Assembly: GCA_028697555.1 (NCBI GenBank)
Contig: JAQVEX010000010.1
Span: 1 to 49,205, forward strand
Length of the DNA: 49,205 nt
Reading direction: 5' to 3'
DNA from: Lentimicrobiaceae bacterium
Lineage (GTDB): Bacteria > Bacteroidota > Bacteroidia > Bacteroidales > UBA4417
The translations under genes and the position numbers were made by a program. Positions within the stretch are counted from its first letter, which is position 1; every line of letters begins with the position of its first letter. Positions 1 to 8,190 of the stretch are shown here, in pieces. Under the pieces are notes generated by a model. The model made no database searches, was not told the DNA's origin, and saw nothing but the letters and a program-made list of their open reading frames with translations.

Positions 1-2009
1 AAGCAATTGCCAGAGCTATAATAGGCGTTTTTACAGGCTCCAAAAAAGGTGGGGGTAGCACAATTACACAGCAGTTGGCAAAAAACTTGTTTCCAAGAAA
101 ATATAATCAAAATATATTTGGTACGGTGTACTCTAAAGCCAAAGAATGGATTGTTGCACTCAAACTTGAACGTAATTACACCAAAGAAGAAATTATAGCA
201 TTATATTTCAATACTGTTGATTTCGGAAGCCTTTCGTACGGCATCAAATCTGCAGCCAAAACCTACTTCGATAAAGCTCCTATAGAGCTGAACGCACAAG
301 AATCGGCTACGCTTGTGGGTATCCTTAAAGCTCCGAGTTACTTCCACCCTGTAAGAAACACCCAAAGAGCTATTGACAGACGCAGCGTTGTGCTTAACCA
401 AATGCGCAAAGCCGATTTTATAACTAAACATGAATACGATTCAATAAAAATGCTGCCCTTGGATGTTTCCAGCTTTACACTGCAAGTCCACGACTTAGGA
501 ACGGCAACGTATTTCAGAGAATTTTTGCAAAAAACATTGAGTGCAAAAAAACCTAATCCTAAAAACTATGTGGATAGAGCCGATTATACCGCCGATTCGC
601 TGCGTTGGGAAAGAGACCATTCATACGGCTGGCTTGAAAAAAACAGAAAAGCCGACGGCTCCAAATATAACTTGTACAAAGACGGACTCAAAATATACAC
701 AACCATTAACTACAGCATGCAACAATACGCCGAAGAAGCTGTAAACGAGTACTTTTCGGAATATTTGCAACCTACCTTTTTCGAACATTGGAAAGACAGA
801 AAAAATGCTCCTTACGATATGTGGGATACTAAACAAATCGACATGCTTATTGAAAATGCTATTAAACGTAGCTCCCGATACCAAAACATGAAGAAAAACA
901 ATGTCCCCGACGACTCTATTTCTTTGGCTTTTAGTACTCCTATCAAGATGTCAGTTTTTTCGTGGAATGGCGATATTGATACTGTTATGACTCCGTTAGA
1001 TTCTATTAAATACCACAATTGGTTTTTGCAAACCGGACTTATGTCTGTTGAGCCTCAATCGGGTTTTGTAAGAGCCTACGTCGGTGGTATCAATTACAGG
1101 CATTTCCAATACGACCACGTTACTCAGGGCAGACGTCAGGTTGGCTCTACTTTTAAACCGTTTGTTTACACTGTTGCCATACAAGACGGACAAATGACTC
1201 CTTGCACGCGATTGGCTAACGTGCCTGTTAGAATTGAATCGGGTGGGCAAATTTGGGAGCCTAAAAACTCAAGTAAATACAAGGAAAATGAGATGATTAC
1301 TCTTAAAGATGCCTTAGCCAATTCAGTTAACTGGATATCCGCAGCTTTAATTAAAACTTATTCTCCGCAATCAGTTATTAATATCTGTCGGAAAATGGGT
1401 ATTTATAGTCCTATTCCCAATGTACCTGCAATATCTTTGGGCTCAGCCGATTTATCGTTGTACGAAATGGTTGGTGCAATGAGCACCTTCGCCAACAAAG
1501 GTATATACATGCAACCTCTTTTTATTACTCACATCGAAGATAAACACGGCAACGTTATTTCGCACTTTATCCCTTACCAAAACGAAGCTATGAACGCTCA
1601 TACAGCGTACAATATGATAGGATTGCTACAAGGTGTTGTTGAATCGGGTACAGGTGTACGTTTAAGATACCGATACGGTTTGAATAACCCTATTGCAGGA
1701 AAAACGGGAACTACGCAAAATAACTCCGACGGTTGGTTTATGGGTATTACCCCCGATTTAGTTACGGGCGTTTGGGTTGGCGGAGTTGAACGTACGGTTA
1801 GGTTTAGAGCTACATCTCTCGGACAAGGTGCTAATACTGCACTCCCAATATGGGCAATATATATGAAAAAAATATACGAAGACGAAGATATTAATATTTC
1901 AAAAGGTAATTTTGATAGACCGCCGGATTTCCCCGATAATACATTCAACTGCGAATCGGCTGAAAACAAATCGGAGAAAAAATCTTCTTTCGACAATAAT
2001 TTGTTTTAA
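1..2009 (+). CDS. Penicillin-binding protein 1A-type bifunctional transglycosylase/transpeptidase (5' end outside window)
   Basis: Class A PBP that polymerises lipid II glycan strands and cross-links peptides in the periplasm. The reading frame is open from base 3; the codon at 75 that could be read as a start is an internal TTG, so the gene begins upstream of the window. The GT51 motif GGSTITQQLAKN is encoded at about 48-86. The transpeptidase motifs are all present: STFK (nucleophile serine) at 1146-1157, SVN near 1326 and KTGT at 1701-1712. The N-terminal membrane anchor and the first part of the glycosyltransferase domain are missing only because of the window edge. The C-terminus is a short polar tail. 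It is followed after 60 bases by the glycosyltransferase pair at 2070 and 4097, which has its own promoter element, so it is probably the last gene of its unit. Confidence 0.95.
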   Translation, partial: AIARAIIGVFTGSKKGGGSTITQQLAKNLFPRKYNQNIFGTVYSKAKEWIVALKLERNYTKEEIIALYFNTVDFGSLSYGIKSAAKTYFDKAPIELNAQESATLVGILKAPSYFHPVRNTQRAIDRRSVVLNQMRKADFITKHEYDSIKMLPLDVSSFTLQVHDLGTATYFREFLQKTLSAKKPNPKNYVDRADYTADSLRWERDHSYGWLEKNRKADGSKYNLYKDGLKIYTTINYSMQQYAEEAVNEYFSEYLQPTFFEHWKDRKNAPYDMWDTKQIDMLIENAIKRSSRYQNMKKNNVPDDSISLAFSTPIKMSVFSWNGDIDTVMTPLDSIKYHNWFLQTGLMSVEPQSGFVRAYVGGINYRHFQYDHVTQGRRQVGSTFKPFVYTVAIQDGQMTPCTRLANVPVRIESGGQIWEPKNSSKYKENEMITLKDALANSVNWISAALIKTYSPQSVINICRKMGIYSPIPNVPAISLGSADLSLYEMVGAMSTFANKGIYMQPLFITHIEDKHGNVISHFIPYQNEAMNAHTAYNMIGLLQGVVESGTGVRLRYRYGLNNPIAGKTGTTQNNSDGWFMGITPDLVTGVWVGGVERTVRFRATSLGQGANTALPIWAIYMKKIYEDEDINISKGNFDRPPDFPDNTFNCESAENKSEKKSSFDNNLF

Positions 2010-2069
2010 GGTTTATTTAAATTGATTATCAGTTAATTTATATTTTTGCCATGTTAAAACCTCAATATT

Positions 2070-4088
2070 ATGAATAGAAAAACAACGCACTTAGTCAAAA
2101 TACTAGTATTTGCCGTTATTCCTATCATATTTATAATATTAGGTTCTACATTTGATCGTGCCAAATATAGCACAGACCCCGAAAGCGCTTATCTTATCAA
2201 CGGTTTAAATATCGCAACCCGCCACGCAATAGGTCATACCGACAATCCGGGCACACCGGTTCAAACTCTTTCGGCTGCGGTTATTATAACAACCTACATG
2301 TTTAAACCAACTAATGTTGATATTCAGACCGATGTGCTTACCAACTCCGAAAAATATATAGAAATAATCAGATACGTACTTATTGCTTTTTCGGCAATTA
2401 CCATATTTTTACTTGGATTTTTCGGACACAAATTTCTCAAAAACTATTTTCTTGCCATAACTCTTCAATTATCGGCTTTCGCATCTATTACAATTATCGA
2501 AGAATTATACACAAAAGTTGCTCCCGAACCGCTTTTATTTGTAACAACTTCTATACTCATATTATTATCGCTTAAAACAGTTTTTTCGTCAAATACTGTC
2601 GAAAATAAATACGAATATCTTATTTATGCTATGCTTATAGGATTTGGCATAGCCAACAAGTTTATCTTTGCTCCAATGCTTGTTATTCCTTTCGTCTTAC
2701 TTAAAAAAGGGTTTCGCTTTAAATATTTAATTTGGACAGTAATATTTTTCGTGTTGTTCACCTTACCTGCAATACAATCGTACCCGCATATGATTAAATG
2801 GGTCATTTCTCTTGCTACTCATACCGGAACGTACGGGCAAGGAAGCAAAGGAATTATTGACATCAGCGAATATTCAAGTTCATTAGTGAGCATTTTTAAA
2901 AACAACTCTTTTCTAACATTTGTAACAGTTTTGTCGGTTGTTTGGCTTTTGGTTTTGTTTTCTACAAAAAAATATAAGAGTTCATCTGTCAACAAATTAT
3001 TATTTGCATTCACTTTGGCAAGTATTTTCAACGTACTCCTTATTGCTAAGCATTATCACAGCAACCATTATTTGTTTCCATGTCTCTCACTGATGACGGC
3101 TCAATTGGTAGTTCTATTTTTGTCGTGTTGTTCTTTCTTTAAACTAAAAGAAAAATACTTCGCCTTTATTCCAACATTGATAACACTTATAGCAATTTTG
3201 TTTGTAATACCCAAAGCAACCACAGCTAAGCAGGGTTACAAAGCGACAAACGTCAGCACTTTAAACACTCAAAATATTCTTGAAACACAATACTCCGACC
3301 ATACTGTATTTTACTACTATCCGGTAGCCTTAAACGAATATACCTCGCTACGTTGGGGCAATGTTTATGCTCGTCGTAAACAGTCTGATAAACTTATGGA
3401 GCTTTTCCCCGAAGGGCTTTTCTTCCACTCGTGGGAAAATAAATTTCAGTTTTGGGATACGGATTTAACGCCAAAAGAAATTATTGAAAAGTACGGAAAT
3501 AAAATCTTACTTGCCGGAGGTCCTACCAATCAAGATGAATTGGACAAGATTACAAATGCGGGCATCAGCTTGACTCAGCTGCATATAGATAGAGGACAAG
3601 CTATTTATAAAATCAATATAAAATCGTCGCCATATTTTGATAAAAGAGAAGGTTTTAGTCTAACTTGCGATTTTGAAAATATTGATGCCGAAAACAATAA
3701 AATTCTTTTCAGCGATTCTACTCTGTTTTGTTCAGCCGAATCTTTATCGCAGCAAGTGGCTAAATCAGGCAAAAACTCAATAATTGTGAATGCTAACGAT
3801 GGCTTCGCTATGGATTATATCCTCACCGATTTTAAACCGAAAGATACGTTTACTATTAAAGGCTGGTTCCGTGGTAATAATCCCGATGCTTACATTGTTG
3901 TCGCCGATGGTAAAAACAACGATTTTTATTTCGCCAGCACAAAACTATCAAACAGCAACGAATGGCAAGAAACAAGTCTTAGCTTTGTCGTCCCCGACAA
4001 CTACGACGATAGCTATATAAAAATATATTTGTGGAATAAAGGTAAAGAAGTCGTGCATTTCGATGACCTGATTTTTATTAAAAATTAA
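2070..4088 (+). CDS. Polytopic GT39-like (ArnT/PMT-type) glycosyltransferase with C-terminal carbohydrate-binding-like domain
   Basis: A 672-residue membrane protein. An N-terminal hydrophobic segment (about residues 8-26) is followed by an acidic loop containing TDPESAYLING, the position where GT39/GT-C enzymes carry a catalytic acidic residue. About ten further membrane segments run to about residue 380. The last 150 residues are soluble and beta-rich (FSLTCDFEN through VVHFDDLIFI), resembling a CBM4/9-type jelly roll. Such enzymes move a sugar from a polyprenyl-phosphate donor to a lipid, glycan or protein on the outer face of the inner membrane. The GT2 enzyme 8 bases downstream is a plausible maker of that donor. 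A Bacteroidota -7 element (TATTTTTG) lies at 2041-2048, 21 bases before the start. Donor and acceptor cannot be read from the sequence. Confidence 0.7.
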   Translation: MNRKTTHLVKILVFAVIPIIFIILGSTFDRAKYSTDPESAYLINGLNIATRHAIGHTDNPGTPVQTLSAAVIITTYMFKPTNVDIQTDVLTNSEKYIEIIRYVLIAFSAITIFLLGFFGHKFLKNYFLAITLQLSAFASITIIEELYTKVAPEPLLFVTTSILILLSLKTVFSSNTVENKYEYLIYAMLIGFGIANKFIFAPMLVIPFVLLKKGFRFKYLIWTVIFFVLFTLPAIQSYPHMIKWVISLATHTGTYGQGSKGIIDISEYSSSLVSIFKNNSFLTFVTVLSVVWLLVLFSTKKYKSSSVNKLLFAFTLASIFNVLLIAKHYHSNHYLFPCLSLMTAQLVVLFLSCCSFFKLKEKYFAFIPTLITLIAILFVIPKATTAKQGYKATNVSTLNTQNILETQYSDHTVFYYYPVALNEYTSLRWGNVYARRKQSDKLMELFPEGLFFHSWENKFQFWDTDLTPKEIIEKYGNKILLAGGPTNQDELDKITNAGISLTQLHIDRGQAIYKINIKSSPYFDKREGFSLTCDFENIDAENNKILFSDSTLFCSAESLSQQVAKSGKNSIIVNANDGFAMDYILTDFKPKDTFTIKGWFRGNNPDAYIVVADGKNNDFYFASTKLSNSNEWQETSLSFVVPDNYDDSYIKIYLWNKGKEVVHFDDLIFIKN

Positions 4089-4096
4089 TTTATAAC

Positions 4097-4843
4097 ATGA
4101 TAAAAGGTAAAAAATTAGTAGTAGTACTTCCGGCATACAATGCCGAGAAAACTTTGCAGAAAACATACGACGAAATTCCCTTCGACATTGTTGACGAAGT
4201 TATTTTGGTCGACGATAAAAGCAAGGATAGCACAGTTGCACTTGCCGAAAAAATAGGAATAAAACATATTATCGTTCACGACGTTAACAAAGGTTACGGC
4301 GGCAACCAGAAATCGTGCTATAACAAGGCTTTAGAACTCAACGCCGACATTGTTATTATGCTCCACCCCGACTACCAATACACCCCTTTGCTTATTCAAT
4401 CAATGGCATACGTTATAGCCAATGGTGTATATCCGGTAGTGCTTGGTTCCAGGATACTCGGAAACGGCGCTCTTAAAGGAGGTATGCCTATTATTAAGTA
4501 TATAGCCAATAGAGGTCTTACTTTTATTCAAAATATTTTGGTCGGACAAAAACTTTCGGAATATCACACCGGATACAGAGCTTTTTCTAGCGAAGTACTC
4601 AGAGCTATTAACTACAACGTAAATAGCGACGACTTCGTTTTTGACAACCAGATGTTGTCGCAAATTATTTATCACAAATATGAAATAGGGGAAATAACAT
4701 GTCCTACAAAATACTTTGAAGAAGCATCTTCAATTAACCTAGCACGTAGCACTAAATATGCTTTTGGCGTTATTGGAACATCTTTCCAACACCTGTTTAA
4801 CAAAATGGGATTGATTAATTTAGAGAGATATAAAAAATTGTAA
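4097..4843 (+). CDS. Family 2 glycosyltransferase (polyprenyl-phosphate mannose/glucose synthase-like)
   Basis: A 248-residue soluble GT-A fold enzyme. The N-terminus VVVLPAYNAEKTL and the VDDKSKDST segment are the nucleotide-binding strand and acidic motif of GT2; HPDYQY near residue 95 takes the place of the DxD metal site as in DPM1-like enzymes. LGSRILGNGALKGGMP and SEYHTGYRAFS are typical of dolichyl-phosphate mannose synthase-like proteins in bacteria. It has no C-terminal membrane domain. Its start is 8 bases after the stop of the polytopic GT39-like gene, so the two are almost certainly co-transcribed: this enzyme would load a sugar on polyprenyl phosphate and its neighbour would use it. 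The specific sugar is not predictable. Confidence 0.85.
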   Translation: MIKGKKLVVVLPAYNAEKTLQKTYDEIPFDIVDEVILVDDKSKDSTVALAEKIGIKHIIVHDVNKGYGGNQKSCYNKALELNADIVIMLHPDYQYTPLLIQSMAYVIANGVYPVVLGSRILGNGALKGGMPIIKYIANRGLTFIQNILVGQKLSEYHTGYRAFSSEVLRAINYNVNSDDFVFDNQMLSQIIYHKYEIGEITCPTKYFEEASSINLARSTKYAFGVIGTSFQHLFNKMGLINLERYKKL

Positions 4844-4983
4844 AGCTCAAAAGATTTTATTGAAAAACAAATCTAATTATTTTAAGTAAATATTCAACAA
4901 CAGTTAATGATTACAGCCTCTGTCGAATGGTTGAATATGTTATTTCCAAAATAAAAATAATAATCGAAAAATAATTATATAAA
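4844..4983. other. Intergenic region upstream of the rex promoter, with a spaced inverted repeat
   Basis: No gene is visible here. ATATTCAAC at 4890-4898 is exactly inverted as GTTGAATAT at 4930-4938, with 31 bases between the arms. There is no T-run after it, so it does not look like an intrinsic terminator for the glycosyltransferase pair; it could be an operator pair or a structured transcript end. Confidence 0.4.
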
Positions 4984-5015
4984 TTTGTCCAATTGACTAA
5001 TTTATACTACTTTTG
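4984..5015 (+). promoter_or_regulatory. rex promoter (TTTG-N20-TACTTTTG)
   Basis: TTTG at 4984-4987 and TACTTTTG at 5008-5015 are separated by 20 bases, an exact match to the primary sigma (sigma-ABfr-type) consensus of Bacteroidota. It predicts transcription from about 5021-5024 and an unusually long leader of about 150 nt before rex. Confidence 0.75.
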
Positions 5016-5035
5016 TAGTCAAACATAATCGATAA

Positions 5036-5053
5036 CAAACTATCGATAGTTTG
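5036..5053. promoter_or_regulatory. 18-bp perfect palindrome in the rex leader (candidate operator)
   Basis: CAAACTATCGATAGTTTG is a perfect 18-bp palindrome just downstream of the predicted rex transcription start. Rex proteins bind 18-bp palindromes in other phyla, but the half-site there is TTGTGAA-like and differs from this one. Autoregulation by Rex is therefore an inference from position and length only. Confidence 0.45.
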
Positions 5054-5174
5054 GTACCTAATAAGTGAGGAGAAGATTTTTGTTAATAAAATCTACGTTC
5101 TAAAATAACGCTGAACACACAAAATTAAATGACTGTTTTTATTTAATTAGTTTAGACATAATTTTATAAAACGC

Positions 5175-5819
5175 ATGAAGAAACAAAAAAAATATAGGAA
5201 GATAAGCGTACCAAAGGAAACTCTTTTGAGACTTCCAAAATATTACGAATATTTAAAGGCTATTAGTAAAGAAGGCGCTCAAACAATATCTTCAACCAAA
5301 ATAGCCAAGGATATGCGTCTTAATTCCGTGTTAGTCCGAAAAGATTTGGCTATGATAAGTTCGGTGCCGGGCAAACCAAGAGTAGGTTTTCGTTTGAAAG
5401 ATCTTATGATGGATATAGAAGATTTCTTGGGGTACAATAATCTTAGCGATGCTGTGCTTGTCGGTGTTGGTAGTTTGGGCAAAGCTCTGTTATCGTACGA
5501 AGGATTCAAAGAATATGGTCTTAAAATAGCAATGGCTTTTGATATAGATGGTGAAATAGTCGGAAAAAAAATAAATGATATAAACATCTTCCATATCAAC
5601 AGACTTGATTATTTAACAAAACGCTTAAATGTTAAAATGGGAATAATAGCAACACCCAAACAAGTGGCTCAATCAGTATGCGACAATATGGTAGATGCAG
5701 GAATCATAGCTATTTGGAATTTTGCACCTATACATCTTACCGTTCCCGACGGCATTGTGGTAAAAGATGAAAATCTTGCAGCATCGTTGGCATTGCTTCG
5801 CAAAAAATTACCTAAATAA
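5175..5819 (+). CDS. rex: Redox-sensing transcriptional repressor Rex
   Basis: A 214-residue repressor that senses the NADH/NAD+ ratio and leaves DNA when NADH is high. Residues 1-80 form the winged-helix DNA-binding domain, with LPKYYEYLK and the recognition region ISSTKIAKDMRLNSVLVRKD. From about residue 90 there is a Rossmann fold with VLVGVGSLGKALL (dinucleotide-binding glycines), AMAFDIDGEIVGKKI, and the family segment NFAPIHLTVPDGIVV near the end. Length is normal for the family. A basic extension (KKQKKYRK) precedes the first helix. It has its own strong promoter and a palindrome in the leader. The nfnAB transhydrogenase genes follow after 137 bases, and NAD(P)H/ferredoxin balancing genes are plausible Rex targets. 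Confidence 0.95.
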   Translation: MKKQKKYRKISVPKETLLRLPKYYEYLKAISKEGAQTISSTKIAKDMRLNSVLVRKDLAMISSVPGKPRVGFRLKDLMMDIEDFLGYNNLSDAVLVGVGSLGKALLSYEGFKEYGLKIAMAFDIDGEIVGKKINDINIFHINRLDYLTKRLNVKMGIIATPKQVAQSVCDNMVDAGIIAIWNFAPIHLTVPDGIVVKDENLAASLALLRKKLPK

Positions 5820-5850
5820 CATAAAACTAATTTTAATATTCAACAATAAC

Positions 5851-5868
5851 AAACGTTAAAGTACGTTT
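5851..5868. promoter_or_regulatory. Inverted repeat upstream of nfnA (candidate operator)
   Basis: AAACGT and ACGTTT flank a 6-base spacer, giving an 18-base element 88 bases before nfnA. It overlaps TACGTTTA (5862-5869), a near match to the -7 consensus, although no -33 element is visible. The total length equals that of the palindrome in the rex leader, but the sequences differ, so shared binding by Rex is speculative. Confidence 0.3.
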
Positions 5869-5956
5869 AGGTAGATAATATTACTTAAAGGACTTTCCAA
5901 TATTTATTAAAGATTTGAAAACTATAATTAATAATAATAAATATCGAAAATAAAAT

Positions 5957-6799
5957 ATGTACAAAATTATTAAAAAGGAAATATTAAATCCTGCCGTAAC
6001 CAAAATGGTTATTGATGCTCCACTGATAGCTAAAAAAGCAGAACCGGGGCAGTTTATCATGCTTAGGGTTGATGAAAACGGAGAGAGAATTCCCCTAACT
6101 ATCGCCGACTACGACAGAGAAAAAGGTAACGTAACTATTATTTTTCAGATAGTTGGAGCAACAACAGAAAAATTAAATCGCTTAAATGAGGGCGACAACC
6201 TTCATGATTTTGTTGGTCCTTTAGGAAAGAAAACCGAAACGGAAGGGCTTAAAAAAGTTGCTGTTGTAGGCGGTGGTGTCGGCTGTGCCATAGCTTTTCC
6301 TGTAGCTAAAAAATTACACGATGAAGGTGTTGAGGTACACTCCATTATAGGTTTTAGAAACAAAGATTTAATATTTTTAGAAAAGGAGTTTGCCGAAATT
6401 AGCGACAAAATATTTGTAATGACCGACGATGGTAGCAACGGCTCAAAAGGTCTTGTTACAGACGCGCTTAAAGAGCTTTTAGACAGCGGAGAAAAATATG
6501 ACGAAGTTATAACGATAGGACCTCTTGTTATGATGAAGTTTGTTTCGTTACTTACCAAAAAATATAACGTAAAAACAGTAGTAAGCATGAATCCCGTTAT
6601 GGTTGACGGAACCGGAATGTGCGGAGGCTGTAGAGTTAAAGTAGGTAATGAAACTAAATTTGCCTGCGTTGACGGACCCGATTTCGACGGACATCAAGTC
6701 GATTTTGATGAAGCAATAGCACGCACGCAAATGTATCAACAGTTCGAACGGAAAGCTCACGAAGATACTTGTAATTTATATAAAATGGAGGTTAAATAA
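5957..6799 (+). CDS. nfnA: NADH-dependent ferredoxin:NADP+ oxidoreductase small subunit (NfnA/SudB-like)
   Basis: A 280-residue flavoprotein of the ferredoxin-NADP reductase superfamily. Residues 1-95 are the FAD-binding barrel (EPGQFIMLRV, RIPLTIADYD). VAVVGGGVGCAIAFPVAKKL begins the NAD-binding domain. The C-terminal MCGGCRVKV together with the later FACVDGPDFDGHQVDF carries the cysteines that ligate the 2Fe-2S cluster in NfnA, dihydroorotate dehydrogenase PyrK and sulfide dehydrogenase SudB. With the next gene it should form the electron-bifurcating transhydrogenase NfnAB, coupling NADH and reduced ferredoxin to NADP+ reduction in the cytoplasm. Its stop overlaps the next start by one base (TAATG), implying translational coupling. 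The alternative name sulfide dehydrogenase subunit cannot be excluded from sequence alone. Confidence 0.88.
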   Translation: MYKIIKKEILNPAVTKMVIDAPLIAKKAEPGQFIMLRVDENGERIPLTIADYDREKGNVTIIFQIVGATTEKLNRLNEGDNLHDFVGPLGKKTETEGLKKVAVVGGGVGCAIAFPVAKKLHDEGVEVHSIIGFRNKDLIFLEKEFAEISDKIFVMTDDGSNGSKGLVTDALKELLDSGEKYDEVITIGPLVMMKFVSLLTKKYNVKTVVSMNPVMVDGTGMCGGCRVKVGNETKFACVDGPDFDGHQVDFDEAIARTQMYQQFERKAHEDTCNLYKMEVK

Positions 6800-8190
6800 T
6801 GGCTACTATAAATAAATCTTTAGTAAAAAACGAAATGCCGGTTCAACCTGCAGACGTCAGAAATAGAAACTTCTCGGAAGTTGCTTTAGGATATACAAAA
6901 GATCAAGCTATTGACGAAGCTCGAAGATGCTTGAACTGCAAGCATAAACCTTGTATTGAAGGTTGTCCGGTTAATGTTAACATCCCCGATTTCATTGCCG
7001 AAGTTGCTAACGGAAATTTTGAGACTGCATATCAAATTATAAACAAAACAAACTCGTTGCCGGCAATATGCGGAAGGGTTTGCCCACAAGAAAAGCAGTG
7101 TGAAGCAAAATGCGTGAGAGGAATAAAAGGCGAACCCGTTGGTATAGGACGTTTAGAACGTTTTGTTGCCGATTGGCATATCGCCAATTCAACGACTGAA
7201 CCGGAAATACCCAAATCGAACGGACATAAAGTAGCAATAGTAGGTTCAGGACCTGCCGGTCTCACTTGCGCCGGCGACCTTGCAAAATTAGGATATGAGG
7301 TTACTATTTTTGAAGCTTTCCATTTGGCTGGCGGTGTATTAGTTTATGGTATACCCGAATTTCGTTTGCCCAAGCACATTGTTCAAAAAGAGATAGACGG
7401 TTTGAAAAAGTTAAACGTTAAGATAGAAACTAACATGGTGATAGGCAAAATATTATCAATAGACGAACTTTTTGACGAATACGAATTCAAAGCCGTTTTT
7501 ATTGGTAGTGGTGCAGGATTGCCAATGTTTATGAATATTCCTGGCGAAAACTTTAAGGGCGTTTACTCGGCTAATGAGTTTTTGACGAGAATAAATCTTA
7601 TGAAAGCGTATAAATCCGATAGCGATACTCCAATTCACTGCGGAGCAAAAGTAGCAGTTGTCGGAGGAGGAAACGTAGCTATGGATGCTGCAAGATGTGC
7701 AAAACGTCTTGGCGCTGATGTTACAATAGTGTATCGCAGGTCGGAGGCTGAATTGCCGGCACGACTAGAAGAGATTGAACACGCAAAAGAAGAAGGTATT
7801 AACTTTAATCTGCTGACAAACCCTATAGAAATTATCGGAACCGAAGATGGTTGGGTAAAAGAACTTGTTTGTCTGAAAATGAAACTTTCGGAACCGGATG
7901 CCTCAGGAAGAGCTAGACCTGTCCCTATTGAGGGTAGCGAACACAAACTTAGTGTCGACTGCGTTATTATGTCTATAGGAACAACTCCTAACCCACTAAT
8001 TAAGAACACTACTGAGGGATTGGCTACCGAAAAATGGGGAGGAATAATAACAGATGAAGATGGACTTACCTCTCGCAAAGGCGTTTACGCAGGCGGCGAT
8101 GCCGTTACAGGAGCAGCAACCGTAATCCTTGCAATGGAAGCAGGTAAAAAAGCCGCAAAAGCTATTGACGATTATATTAAATCGAAGTAA
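6799..8190 (+). CDS. nfnB: NfnB / glutamate synthase small chain-like NADPH oxidoreductase
   Basis: A 463-residue protein of the GltD/NfnB/SudA family. The N-terminal domain carries two cysteine clusters for 4Fe-4S centres (RRCLNCKHKPCIEGCPVN at residues 35-52 and CGRVCPQEKQCEAKCVRG near 90-107). An FAD-binding motif follows (KVAIVGSGPAGLTCAGDLAK), then a second dinucleotide motif (KVAVVGGGNVAMDAARCAKR) for NADPH, and the terminal GGDAVTGAATVILAMEAGKKAA. No glutamate synthase large subunit gene is adjacent, and pairing with NfnA favours the transhydrogenase role over ammonia assimilation. Automatic pipelines often call this family gltA. It is co-transcribed and overlaps nfnA by one base. Confidence 0.88.
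   Translation: MATINKSLVKNEMPVQPADVRNRNFSEVALGYTKDQAIDEARRCLNCKHKPCIEGCPVNVNIPDFIAEVANGNFETAYQIINKTNSLPAICGRVCPQEKQCEAKCVRGIKGEPVGIGRLERFVADWHIANSTTEPEIPKSNGHKVAIVGSGPAGLTCAGDLAKLGYEVTIFEAFHLAGGVLVYGIPEFRLPKHIVQKEIDGLKKLNVKIETNMVIGKILSIDELFDEYEFKAVFIGSGAGLPMFMNIPGENFKGVYSANEFLTRINLMKAYKSDSDTPIHCGAKVAVVGGGNVAMDAARCAKRLGADVTIVYRRSEAELPARLEEIEHAKEEGINFNLLTNPIEIIGTEDGWVKELVCLKMKLSEPDASGRARPVPIEGSEHKLSVDCVIMSIGTTPNPLIKNTTEGLATEKWGGIITDEDGLTSRKGVYAGGDAVTGAATVILAMEAGKKAAKAIDDYIKSK

Noticed and set aside
1598..1996. A 132-codon minus-strand frame.
   Set aside because: Antisense to the transpeptidase domain of the penicillin-binding protein, which carries all catalytic motifs.
5016..5174. A riboswitch in the long rex leader.
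   Set aside because: Apart from the 18-bp palindrome I see no motif of a known riboswitch class and no terminator or start-codon sequestering stem.
7635..8078. A 147-codon minus-strand frame.
   Set aside because: Antisense to nfnB; no start context or recognisable protein features.
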